Positions 33,207 to 41,427 of a stretch of DNA of 64,000 nt are shown in pieces. The position numbers and the translations under genes were made by a program. Source of the stretch: UMGS687 sp964383665 (GTDB lineage: Bacteria; Bacillota; Clostridia; Christensenellales; UBA1242); assembly GCA_964383665.1 (NCBI GenBank), contig CAYLHO010000001.1:248001-312000 (forward strand). The letters run 5' to 3'. Below the pieces are notes generated by a model. It had not been told where the DNA came from. It saw only the letters and a list, made by a program, of their open reading frames with translations, and did no database searches. Every line of letters begins with the position of its first letter. Position 1 is the first letter of the stretch.

Positions 33207-33932
33207 ATGGAAATTTTTAAATCTTGGCTTGTTGAAAAATATATTGCCCACCGCGGCTTACACGACGACCAATCGGCGGAAAACTCGCTTTCCGCTTTTG
33301 AAAAAGCAATTGAAAAGGGATATGTTATTGAACTTGACGTCCAACAAATTGCCGATGGAACAGTTGTTGTTTTCCACGACAGCAGCCTTTCCCGCCTAAC
33401 CGGGCAAGATGGATATGTTAAATATCTTTTGAAGGAAGACCTTTCCTCGTGCTACCTTTCAGGAACAAAGGAAACCATTCCAACTTTTGAGGAGGCGCTT
33501 AATTTAATTAACGGAAGAACGCCAATTATAATTGAAATTAAAAACATCGAAAAACCTGGGAAACTTGAAAGCCAAGTTTTGGAAATTTTAAGAAACTATA
33601 ATGGCGAATTTGCAATTATGAGTTTCAACCCATTTGTTTTAAAATGGTTTAAAGACAACGCTCCAAACATTCTTCGAGGGCAACTTTCCTCCTATCTTAA
33701 AAATGAAAACATGGGTTTCCTTAAAAAACTTGCATTAAGAAAAATGATGCTTAACAACATAACCCACCCCGATTTCATTGCATATTGCGCTCAAAATTTG
33801 CCAAACAGATATGTCAGAAAATATAAAAACCTTCCGCTTCTTGCTTGGACAGTTCGTTCTCAAGAGGAATATATGAAAGTTGTTAAACATTGCGACAACA
33901 TAATTTTTGAAGGTTTCCAACCAAAAATTTAA
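33207..33932 (+). CDS. Glycerophosphodiester phosphodiesterase (GlpQ/UgpQ type)
   Basis: 241 residues, TIM-barrel enzyme hydrolysing glycerophosphodiesters to glycerol 3-phosphate and an alcohol. Catalytic residues: H15-R16 (IAHRG), E42 and D44 (IELDVQ), H57 (VFHDSSLSRLT) and E in IIEIKN. There is no signal peptide, so it is cytoplasmic, like UgpQ. It is followed by its own terminator, then the PIN gene. Confidence 0.93.
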   Translation: MEIFKSWLVEKYIAHRGLHDDQSAENSLSAFEKAIEKGYVIELDVQQIADGTVVVFHDSSLSRLTGQDGYVKYLLKEDLSSCYLSGTKETIPTFEEALNLINGRTPIIIEIKNIEKPGKLESQVLEILRNYNGEFAIMSFNPFVLKWFKDNAPNILRGQLSSYLKNENMGFLKKLALRKMMLNNITHPDFIAYCAQNLPNRYVRKYKNLPLLAWTVRSQEEYMKVVKHCDNIIFEGFQPKI

Positions 33933-33955
33933 CTGCAAAGCAGTTATTTTTTTTA
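33931..33955 (+). terminator. Terminator of the GlpQ-type gene
   Basis: AACTGC-AAA-GCAGTT followed by ATTTTTTTT, four bases before the -35 box of the next gene. Confidence 0.8.
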
Positions 33956-33958
33956 CTA

Positions 33959-33987
33959 TTGACAATAAAGAAAAAGTGATATAAAAT
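33959..33987 (+). promoter_or_regulatory. Leaderless promoter of the PIN-domain gene
   Basis: Consensus TTGACA (33959-33964), 17-base spacer, TAAAAT (33982-33987), 6 bases, ATG at 33994; no ribosome site. Confidence 0.8.
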
Positions 33988-33993
33988 TTAAAT

Positions 33994-34689
33994 ATGGAAA
34001 ATGAAAAGCAAAAAGTTCGAATTGCGCTTGACAACAATGCTCTTTGCATCGCAATTGGACTAAATAAAAGAGCAATGGCTCAATCTGAAACTTCCGGAAT
34101 CCCATATAACAAATTAAGCGCCTCGGCCTTATACCCGGATAAAAATGCAAAATTTGTTCGCGGAGTTGATGTTCTTTTCAGCAAACTTAAACGTGCCCAA
34201 AAAGGTGAACTTCGATTTGTCATTCTTCCAACTGTTGTTGGCGAATTGTTCGACGAAAGAATTACCTTTAAAGAATCATCGCCCTTCCATTTCTTCTATG
34301 ACCTATGTGTTCAGCACTACACGTTCAACGAAAGAGAACAAGAACTTATTGACGAGTTAACAAGCGATCTTCTTAAACCAAGAAAAGTCGAAAGATTCCA
34401 CGACGGACACAAATATACAAAGGTTGATTGCCCAATTTACGGAAATCATAACAAAAACCATGACCACGATGCAAGAATTGTTGCTGAAAGTTGCTTTGCG
34501 GGAACGAATTTGTTAACTTTCGATAAGGATTTAAAAAATACTGAATTAATTTATCAAGTTATTCAAGAGTTTGAGCAAAAACACCCAAACGAAGCAAAGG
34601 GTTTTTCAAAGTTCAAAATCATTTGCCCAAGCGCAAATCAAAAACAAAAATCTGAACCAAGAAGCCAAATTGACACCTTTGATTTTTAA
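33994..34689 (+). CDS. PIN-domain-like nuclease, 231 aa
   Basis: The acidic residues of a PIN active site can be placed in order: D13 (IALDNNAL), E84 (TVVGELFDE), D157/D159 (NHDHDARIVAES) and D177/D179 (LLTFDKDL). PIN domains cut single-stranded RNA using Mg or Mn. The protein is longer than VapC toxins (about 130) because of an insert between E84 and D157. No antitoxin-like small gene lies upstream; the promoter begins at a terminator. A housekeeping or rRNA-processing role, or an orphan toxin, are both open. The C-terminal 20 residues are polar and probably disordered. Confidence 0.7.
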   Translation: MENEKQKVRIALDNNALCIAIGLNKRAMAQSETSGIPYNKLSASALYPDKNAKFVRGVDVLFSKLKRAQKGELRFVILPTVVGELFDERITFKESSPFHFFYDLCVQHYTFNEREQELIDELTSDLLKPRKVERFHDGHKYTKVDCPIYGNHNKNHDHDARIVAESCFAGTNLLTFDKDLKNTELIYQVIQEFEQKHPNEAKGFSKFKIICPSANQKQKSEPRSQIDTFDF

Positions 34690-34775
34690 AAATATAGTTT
34701 TTAATTAATATATATAATAATTTTAAGAAAAATAACAAAAATAATCATATCTTCATGCGAATTTTACAAAAGTAC

Positions 34776-34804
34776 TTGCAATTTTAATGAAGATGTGTTA
34801 AAAA
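34776..34804 (+). promoter_or_regulatory. Promoter of the BspA-like gene
   Basis: TTGCAA, 17-base spacer, TAAAAA followed by TATATA; the gene has AAAGGAGAAAAA before the ATG at 34846. Confidence 0.5.
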
Positions 34805-34845
34805 TATATAACGTAAGAAAAAATTTATTTTGAAAGGAGAAAAAC

Positions 34846-37800
34846 ATGAAATTAAAGAGATTTTGGAACAAGTATTCAATTGTCATCTTAATTGCATTTT
34901 TCGTTGCAATTGGGGCGCTTGTTGGCGTTTTAGCATGGCAATTAACAAAAGTTGAACCAAAAAATGATCCAACTTCCTACACAATCCAATTCTTAGACTA
35001 TGACGGAGGTGTTTTCGACACACAAACAGTCTCCGATGGTCAAGACGCAACTGCGCCTTCTTCTAACCCAACCAAAATTGGATACTCATTCAATGGCTGG
35101 GAAGACTACACAAACGTAACAGGAGATCGCGTTGTTAAATCGAAATGGGTTCTTAACGAATCCTATTTGCGAACAGACTGGATGTCCGCATTAACCGCTG
35201 CAAACTCAAACTACACAGGATCAAGCATCAATGCAATTGAGTTTACAACAACTGCTCCATCAACCGCTGGCTACACAGCAGTTTCTGTTGGTGCAACAAC
35301 TTCTGCTGGAACAACAGCTTTTGTTTCTGGAACATTTGGTGTTTCCGACATAATTGCATATGTTAAAGCAAATTCAACAAACACAACAAAATATGATATT
35401 GTTTTCTACAGCCCTGTAAAAATTTACGCTCCAACAACATCATCATATTTGTTCTCTTCTGAAAGCGGAGAGGCTTTAACAAGTTTGTCATCAATTTCGT
35501 TCAACAACTTTGACACAACAAAAGCAACAGAAATGAGCGGAATGTTCAAGAACTGCAATGCATTAACAAATCTTGACCTTTCATCATTCGATATGTTAAA
35601 CGTTACAAACACAACAGACATGCTTGATGAATGCAACGCTTTAACAACAATTAAAGCGCCAAAAGCAATGAACGAATCAACTTCAATAACACTTCCAGCA
35701 ACAGGCAACTTCTCTTCAAACGGAAGTTCCTCAACAACAATTTCAAGTTCAAACATTGGCCAAACATTAGTTCTTGAAGCTTCTGAAACAGAAAATAAAG
35801 CATATCTTCACCAAAACTGGTTATCTGCTTTAAGGTCAACTGACATTGGCTGCACAGCATCAAATATTAATTCAATTAAATTTGTTTCAACTGCTCCAAC
35901 CGGCGACGGATATACAATTGTTTCTGTTGGCGCAACAGCAGAAGACGGTTTAACAGCATGGACAACATCAACAACTGGTGTTTCAGATGTAACGGCATAC
36001 ATAAAAACTAACGAATCAGATTTAAGCAAGTTCGACGTAATTATCTACAGTGCTGTAACAATCTATGCTCCATCAAACTCAAGTTACTTATTCGGCGCTT
36101 GGGACAATGGATTTACCGCTTTAAAATCAATTTCTTTCAACAATTTTGATACAAGCAATGTAACATCAATGTCTTGCATGTTTGAAAACTGCGTAAAACT
36201 TACATCTCTTGATCTTTCGGGTTTCAACACAAGCAAAGTTACAGACATGTCATGGTTGTTCTATGGATGCAAAAAACTTTCAACAATCAACCTTACAAGT
36301 TTTAACACAAGCAAAGTTACAGACATGGAAGATATGTTCTATCTTTGCAATGCATTAACTGAACTTAACCTTTCAAACTTCGACACAAGCAAAGTTACAA
36401 CAATGCTTAATATGTTCTATGAATGCGAAAACTTAACAAGTCTTAACATTTCAAGTTTCAACACAAGCAAAGTTACAACAATGGCTGGCATGTTCTATAA
36501 ATGCTCTGAATTAACATCTCTTGACCTTTCAAATTTTGATACAAGCAAGGTTACATCGATGTATGACATGTTTGCAAATTGTGTTGAACTCTTAAGCGTA
36601 GACCTTTCAAGTTTCAACACAGAAAATGTTTCCTCAATGCAAAGCATGTTCAACAGCTGCTTCAAATTAGTAAGCCTTGATCTTACGAACTTCGACACAA
36701 GTAGCATAAACACAAGTTTAGCAAACATGTTCTATTCGTGCTATGCTCTTACAAGCATTGACCTTTCATCTTTCGATTTGTCAAATGCATCAGATGCAAC
36801 AGACATGTTCAAAAATTGCTCATCATTGGCAGAAATTAAAACTCCATCAGCAATTAAGAATGGTGTGACAATCAGTTTACCTGATGGAACATGGGTTGAA
36901 AGCACAAACGAATTATCAATTCAAACATCTATTTCAAATTCAAACGTTAACAAAAAATTAATTCTTACAACTAACACATTCACAATCACATTCAACGCAA
37001 ACGGCGGCTCATGCTCAACAGCAACAAAAACTGTTGTAAATGGACGTTTATATGGAAGTTTGCCAGAAGCAACACCAGCAAGTTCCGATTACTCTTTTGT
37101 TGGCTGGTTCACAGCAGCTGAAGGCGGAACACAAATTACTGAATTATCAACTGTTTCACTTGATTCAAACATAACACTTTATGCACAATATACAGAAGCT
37201 GAAGTAATTGTTACAGTAACTCTTGACAACCAAAGCGCAACCGCAGCTGGAACAACAAACATTTATTATAAACATGGAACAAATGTTTACTACTCCGATC
37301 CAGAATGCACTGAAGTGCTTACTTCAATAACAGTTCCAACAAAAACTGAGTACACATTCGGCGGATATTTCACAGAGAAAAACGGTAAGGGAACTCAATA
37401 TATTGGATCTGACGGTTCATTCATTAGCACATATTTCTCTAACCTTTCAATGAATGCAGAAAATCAAACACTTTACGCAAACTGGTCACTTGTTGCTTCA
37501 TACCTTAAAACATCATGGAGAAATGCTATAACGTCAGCAATCTCAACCTGCACAGCAGAAAGCATCAAAACAATTCAATTTACAAAAACTGCTCCAGTTG
37601 GAAGCGAATACACAACAGTTTCTGTTGGTGCAACAGCAGAAGACGGAAAAACTGCTTGGAATTCAAGTTGTGGAATTTCAGATGTTATTGCATATGTTAA
37701 AGCTAACTCCTCTGATTCAACAAAATATGACATAATTTTCTACAGCCCTGCTACAATTTGCGCACCAAGCGATTCATCACACTTGTTCTCAAACGTAATA

Positions 37801-38373
37801 AGCTCATATCGTTTAACAGGCTTAACATCAATTTCGTTTGATAACTTTAACACAAGCAAAGTAACAGATATGTCAAACATGTTCAGTTACTGCACCAGTT
37901 TAACAACAATTGATCACCTTTCAAATTTTGATACAAGCAATGTTACAAACATGTACGCTATGTTCAATTATTGCAACAACTTAACTTCAGTTGATCTTTC
38001 AAGTTTCGACACAACAAACGTAACAGACATGAAATATATGTTTACCTATTGCAATACATTAACAAGCATTGACCTTTCAAACTTCAACACAACTAACGTT
38101 ACAAATGTTGCTTTCATGTTTAGCTACTGCAGCAATTTGACAAGCCTTGACCTTTCATCATTTAATATGACAAATGTTACTGGAACAGGATATATGTTAG
38201 ACCACTGCTCTGCTTTAACAACAATTAAAGCTCCAAGCGCAATGAAGAGCTCAATTACAATTGAACTTCCAAGCGGAACATGGAAAACTTCATATAACAA
38301 CTCAACCCACACAACAATAACTCCATCTGAAGTTTCAAGCAACGGAAGTTACACATTAACAAAACAATCATAG
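34846..38373 (+). CDS. Large BspA-like surface protein with DUF285 and InlB-type repeats
   Basis: 1175 residues. The N-terminus is basic, then a hydrophobic segment (about 10-33) acting as signal-anchor or uncleaved signal. An InlB B-repeat-like unit follows (about 43-100, GYSFNGWED). Three homologous modules come next, each a roughly 110-residue beta-domain (TAPxxxxYTxVSVGATAEDG ... GVSDVxAYxK) followed by 26-residue DUF285 leucine-rich repeats (core FDTSKVTDMxxMFxxC). These number about 2 (res 212-272), 9 (426-662) and 5 (989-1129), each array closing with LTTIKAPxAM. Two more InlB-like units lie at about 705-880. No LPXTG or C-terminal anchor. Such proteins mediate adhesion in gut and oral bacteria and protists. 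GTA valine codons are much commoner here than in neighbours, hinting at transfer. Confidence 0.92.
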   Translation: MKLKRFWNKYSIVILIAFFVAIGALVGVLAWQLTKVEPKNDPTSYTIQFLDYDGGVFDTQTVSDGQDATAPSSNPTKIGYSFNGWEDYTNVTGDRVVKSKWVLNESYLRTDWMSALTAANSNYTGSSINAIEFTTTAPSTAGYTAVSVGATTSAGTTAFVSGTFGVSDIIAYVKANSTNTTKYDIVFYSPVKIYAPTTSSYLFSSESGEALTSLSSISFNNFDTTKATEMSGMFKNCNALTNLDLSSFDMLNVTNTTDMLDECNALTTIKAPKAMNESTSITLPATGNFSSNGSSSTTISSSNIGQTLVLEASETENKAYLHQNWLSALRSTDIGCTASNINSIKFVSTAPTGDGYTIVSVGATAEDGLTAWTTSTTGVSDVTAYIKTNESDLSKFDVIIYSAVTIYAPSNSSYLFGAWDNGFTALKSISFNNFDTSNVTSMSCMFENCVKLTSLDLSGFNTSKVTDMSWLFYGCKKLSTINLTSFNTSKVTDMEDMFYLCNALTELNLSNFDTSKVTTMLNMFYECENLTSLNISSFNTSKVTTMAGMFYKCSELTSLDLSNFDTSKVTSMYDMFANCVELLSVDLSSFNTENVSSMQSMFNSCFKLVSLDLTNFDTSSINTSLANMFYSCYALTSIDLSSFDLSNASDATDMFKNCSSLAEIKTPSAIKNGVTISLPDGTWVESTNELSIQTSISNSNVNKKLILTTNTFTITFNANGGSCSTATKTVVNGRLYGSLPEATPASSDYSFVGWFTAAEGGTQITELSTVSLDSNITLYAQYTEAEVIVTVTLDNQSATAAGTTNIYYKHGTNVYYSDPECTEVLTSITVPTKTEYTFGGYFTEKNGKGTQYIGSDGSFISTYFSNLSMNAENQTLYANWSLVASYLKTSWRNAITSAISTCTAESIKTIQFTKTAPVGSEYTTVSVGATAEDGKTAWNSSCGISDVIAYVKANSSDSTKYDIIFYSPATICAPSDSSHLFSNVISSYRLTGLTSISFDNFNTSKVTDMSNMFSYCTSLTTIDHLSNFDTSNVTNMYAMFNYCNNLTSVDLSSFDTTNVTDMKYMFTYCNTLTSIDLSNFNTTNVTNVAFMFSYCSNLTSLDLSSFNMTNVTGTGYMLDHCSALTTIKAPSAMKSSITIELPSGTWKTSYNNSTHTTITPSEVSSNGSYTLTKQS
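36199..36830 (+). repeat. Array of 78-base DUF285 repeats
   Basis: The longest of three arrays inside the BspA-like gene. The 78-base unit encodes LTSLDLSxFxTSKVTxMxxMF plus five residues. Units are similar at DNA level (AACACAAGCAAAGTTACA recurs), so slippage or recombination between them is possible. Confidence 0.85.
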
Positions 38374-38391
38374 TAACAAATCTTGATTAAG

Positions 38392-38421
38392 AAAAAACAA
38401 CCCAAATTGGGTTGTTTTTTT
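38392..38421. terminator. Bidirectional terminator
   Basis: AAAAAACAACCCA-AAT-TGGGTTGTTTTTTT between the BspA-like gene and rarA. Confidence 0.85.
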
Positions 38422-38453
38422 GTTCAACAATTAAATTTTTCAACGCTTATTTT

Positions 38454-39713
38454 CTAATTCCACTTTTTAAGAATTATGTTTTTCTCACGGCCATTTTGTT
38501 TAGGCTCATAGATCTTTTCATTCTTAAGTTCATCTGGAAGATATTGTTGTTTAACAAATCCTCCAAAGTTATGAGGATATTTATATTTAATTTTTTTTGT
38601 ATCATTTGTTGAAGGGTGATTTCGAAGGTGGAAAGGAACTTCTGCATCGGCAAATTTTTCAGCAAGCTCCTTCGCTTTGTCCATAGCAAGAATAACCGAG
38701 TTGGATTTTTCCGCTGTGCAAGCATAGATTATTGCATGGGAAAGATTTAAAAGCCCTTCCGGAACGCCCAAGTTTTTAAGCGAAGCAAGTGCGCTTATTG
38801 CAAGAAGTAACGCGTTTGAATCTGCCATTCCAATGTCCTCGCTGCAGTGCGCAATTAATCGTCTTGCAATAATTAAAGGATCACACCCTGCATTAATTAA
38901 ACGAAAAGCATAGAACAAAGCTGCATCGGGATCACTTCCGCGAATGCTTTTACAAAACGCACTTAAAATATCGTAAAACTTTGTTTCATCAACAGCAAGA
39001 GCCTTCTTTTGAATGCAATTTTCTGCAACAGAAAGATCAATTTCAATTTCACCTTTCTTGTTCGGACTTGTTGTTAAAAAAGCAAGTTCAAGAGCGTTAA
39101 GCGCACTTCTCAAGTCCCCTCCGCAGAAAAATGCAAAATGGTCAAGGGCTTCATCAGAAACTTTAACATCAAATTTTTCAAGCCCATCTTCGCTTTCAAT
39201 TGCGCGTTTAAGCGCTTTAATAATATGTTCCTTTGAAAGTGGCTTAAACTCAAAAACCATGCATCTTGAAACAATTGCGGGTGTCATTGAGTGGTATGGA
39301 CTTTCGGTTGTTGTTCCAATAAAAACAATCGTTCCGTCCTCAACAGCCGGCAAAATACTGTCGCTTTGCGCCTTGCTCCAACGGTGGCATTCATCAAGAA
39401 TTAAATATGTTTGTCGCGAAAACAAATTTTTATCTTGCCTTGCCTCATCAATAATTTTTTTAACATCTGCAACACCACTTGAAACAGCGTTTAACTTCTT
39501 AAAAACACCGTTGTTTTGGCTTGCAATAATGTTCGCAAGGGTTGATTTGCCTGTCCCTGGAGGGCCAAAGAAAATTGCGCTTCCAAGCGTTCCTGCCTCA
39601 ATTGCGCGTCTAAAAAGCGAGCCCTTTTTCGCAATATGGTCCTGTCCAACAAAATCGTCGAAAGTTTTTGGTCTCATTCTTTGAGCCAATGGAATTCTTT
39701 TTTCTTCAATCAT
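38454..39713 (-). CDS. rarA: Replication-associated recombination protein A (RarA/MgsA), AAA ATPase
   Basis: 419 residues. MRPKTFDDFVGQDHI opens the clamp-loader-like AAA+ domain; Walker A GPPGTGKST (about 51-59), Walker B LILDECHRW, sensor IGTTTESPYHS and a SRC arginine finger follow. The C-terminal MgsA domain contains DPDAALFYAFRLINAG and the tetramerisation region. RarA acts at stalled replication forks. Leaderless promoter: TATAAT 8 bases before the ATG. Confidence 0.95.
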   Translation of the reverse strand: MIEEKRIPLAQRMRPKTFDDFVGQDHIAKKGSLFRRAIEAGTLGSAIFFGPPGTGKSTLANIIASQNNGVFKKLNAVSSGVADVKKIIDEARQDKNLFSRQTYLILDECHRWSKAQSDSILPAVEDGTIVFIGTTTESPYHSMTPAIVSRCMVFEFKPLSKEHIIKALKRAIESEDGLEKFDVKVSDEALDHFAFFCGGDLRSALNALELAFLTTSPNKKGEIEIDLSVAENCIQKKALAVDETKFYDILSAFCKSIRGSDPDAALFYAFRLINAGCDPLIIARRLIAHCSEDIGMADSNALLLAISALASLKNLGVPEGLLNLSHAIIYACTAEKSNSVILAMDKAKELAEKFADAEVPFHLRNHPSTNDTKKIKYKYPHNFGGFVKQQYLPDELKNEKIYEPKQNGREKNIILKKWN

Positions 39714-39721
39714 ACATTTTA

Positions 39722-39750
39722 ATTATATCACGAAAAAGCAACAAAAGCAA
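39722..39750 (-). promoter_or_regulatory. Leaderless promoter of rarA
   Basis: Minus strand TTGCTT, 17-base spacer, TATAAT (TG two bases upstream, extended), 8 bases, ATG at 39713. Confidence 0.75.
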
Positions 39751-41154
39751 TTAAACACACAGCGTTGCAGGTTTTGAAAGAGATTTAAGATTAATGCTTC
39801 CGCAATTAAGAAAACAAGTTTCACCAATAATAACTTGTTTAATTTCGCCATTCTTAACAAAAATGTTTTTAATTTTCCCATCAAAGTTTAGAACAATTTT
39901 ATAATTAAACTTTGACGGCTTCAAAACAAAAAGTTGATCCCCCCTAATTTCAATTCCCAAAAATGAGCCAACAATTGTTTCCTTAAGCAGATTTGGAGAT
40001 TGAATTTTAGCAATTCTGCAATAATCCACGTTTAAAAATTTTGATAAAAATTGTTTATCATAATTAAATTTGCTTTTAATTAAATAATTTTTTTGATAGA
40101 TTTCTTCTTTAATTTTATCAACTAAAAAATGATTAAAAAAATCATTAAATTTTTGATTGCTTGTATATATTTTCAAATTAAATTTGTTGTTAAAAAACAT
40201 TTTTTCTTGCAATAATAGGCTTTTAAATGAAATTGAATCTTCGCCAGAAACTAACAGCGTTCTAGCGTTTTTCAAAACTCTTAACTTAACGCATAAATAT
40301 GGAATAAAATTATTATTAATTGGAAAAACATCAATAAATTTTGTGTTTGTTGAATAAATTATTTCCTCATTATTAAAATATTTAATTTTGAATTTATTTT
40401 CCGTTTTTTCCAAATTAAATAAAAAGGTTTTAAGCTTTATATAAATTGAAACCGTTGAACTTAATTCTGAATTTAAAACATATGAAATGCAACCGCTCTC
40501 CGATGCAATTCTAACTATGTCAACTGGACTCTTACTTTTGAAATCCAGGTCTGTTTTCTCAAACGTTTTGTTGAATTCTGGATTATAGTTTAAGTTAACT
40601 TTGCAAATTTGCTGGAACAGTTTTAAGTTAACATCTTGAAGCAAAATTGATCGATTAGGCAAAACGTTTTCCCCGTTGTTTTCAATGAAAATTGGGCAAA
40701 ACTCAACCCTTTGCTTCAAAACATCAAGCGCCAGAAGAAGATTTGAAAGTTTACGCTCCTCTTTAGGCTTTTTAACGAGAAAAACACAAGAATTAATTCC
40801 ACAATTCAAAAGTTTTTCAAAATCAACTTTTGAGTTAAACTGGATAACATTTGAAGCGAGTTTATGATATATCTTGTTGATTAAAATTTTTGTTTCAATC
40901 AACATATTATCAAATTCTTTTTGAAAAAGAAATTTCGCATAAATTTTTTGAGAGAACAGTTTTGAGCTCACCTTTTTTCTTAACAAAACTTTACGTTTTT
41001 TAACAATTTGAAACGGATTTTTAGGTGCTTTGAAAATAAAATTATTTTCAATGACCTCCTTTTTAACAACAAGACAAATTGCATCATAAAGCTGTTTTAA
41101 AAATGCAAAAAGAAAAACATTAGTAAATAAAATGCAAACAACAACGCTCGTCAC
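39751..41154 (-). CDS. Unknown protein with GH94/GT36-like C-terminal segment, 467 aa
   Basis: Not securely recognised. An N-terminal hydrophobic stretch (about 2-26) suggests a membrane anchor. The body is Lys/Asn/Phe-rich, lacks GH94 catalytic motifs, and has no clear domain over residues 60-400. The last 60 residues (GSFLGIEIRGDQLFV, then a beta-strand and KNIFVKNGEI) resemble the C-terminal cap of GH94/GT36 glycoside phosphorylases and NdvB-type proteins (consensus GxRxxGDxLxVxP). A degenerate or divergent member is possible. The start is GTG at 41154 with AATAAT six bases upstream and no ribosome site. The gene lies just after spoVM and ends 38 bases before rarA's ATG, overlapping the rarA promoter. 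Confidence 0.55.
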   Translation of the reverse strand: MTSVVVCILFTNVFLFAFLKQLYDAICLVVKKEVIENNFIFKAPKNPFQIVKKRKVLLRKKVSSKLFSQKIYAKFLFQKEFDNMLIETKILINKIYHKLASNVIQFNSKVDFEKLLNCGINSCVFLVKKPKEERKLSNLLLALDVLKQRVEFCPIFIENNGENVLPNRSILLQDVNLKLFQQICKVNLNYNPEFNKTFEKTDLDFKSKSPVDIVRIASESGCISYVLNSELSSTVSIYIKLKTFLFNLEKTENKFKIKYFNNEEIIYSTNTKFIDVFPINNNFIPYLCVKLRVLKNARTLLVSGEDSISFKSLLLQEKMFFNNKFNLKIYTSNQKFNDFFNHFLVDKIKEEIYQKNYLIKSKFNYDKQFLSKFLNVDYCRIAKIQSPNLLKETIVGSFLGIEIRGDQLFVLKPSKFNYKIVLNFDGKIKNIFVKNGEIKQVIIGETCFLNCGSINLKSLSKPATLCV

Positions 41155-41183
41155 ATTTTAATTATTGTCGTGTATGTAAATTA

Positions 41184-41282
41184 TTATAACTTTTTCTCTT
41201 CCTCTTCGCTGTTTTGTTTTTTCACAAATGGTTTAAGCAAAGTTGAAAGAAATTTTGGCGCTTTAAAACAGAATATTTTCAT
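41184..41282 (-). CDS. spoVM: SpoVM-like spore morphogenesis peptide, 32 aa
   Basis: A 32-codon gene with an excellent ribosome site (GAGGTGG, two bases before ATG). The product MKIFCFKAPKFLSTLL(..) shares the SpoVM pattern MKxxxxKxPKFL: K2, K7, P9, K10, F11 and L12 are kept, with conservative I/L/K at 15-17. P9 is the residue that makes the B. subtilis peptide sense convex membrane curvature on the forespore and anchor the SpoIVA coat base. The C-terminus is longer than the 26-residue B. subtilis peptide and acidic (NSEEEEKKL). A CATAAACT box, near the sigma-E -10 consensus, lies about 20 bases upstream. AgrD-type pheromone was considered and rejected: no C-terminal Pro/Glu signature and no agrB nearby. 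Confidence 0.8.
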   Translation of the reverse strand: MKIFCFKAPKFLSTLLKPFVKKQNSEEEEKKL

Positions 41283-41366
41283 TTCCACCTCTTTTCTTTA
41301 AAGTTTATGAAAAATGTGAAATTTCTGTTACGAACCTTTTTATTTCCGTAAGTATAAAATGGAATA

Positions 41367-41383
41367 GAACAAATGTTTTGTTC
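41367..41383. promoter_or_regulatory. Perfect 17-base inverted repeat, possible operator
   Basis: GAACAAA-TGT-TTTGTTC lies between divergent spoVM and the ABC ATPase gene, 14 bases after a TATAAAAT box reading towards the transporter. It is too short and lacks a T-run for a terminator, so it is a candidate repressor site. Confidence 0.4.
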
Positions 41384-41427
41384 AATCGTAGGAATGCAAA
41401 AGATAAATTTTATAAGAGAAAAACAAT

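Noticed and set aside
33994..34689. VapBC toxin-antitoxin module
   Set aside because: No antitoxin gene precedes the PIN gene; the 60 bases upstream are a terminator and promoter.
36199..36830. Regular repeats that could suggest a CRISPR array
   Set aside because: Period is 78 bases, in frame, and translates to DUF285 leucine-rich repeats; no spacers of unrelated sequence.
41184..41282. AgrD-like pheromone precursor
   Set aside because: The N-terminal MKxxxxKxPKFL pattern fits SpoVM, the C-terminus lacks the AgrB recognition motif, and no agrB/agrC genes are nearby.
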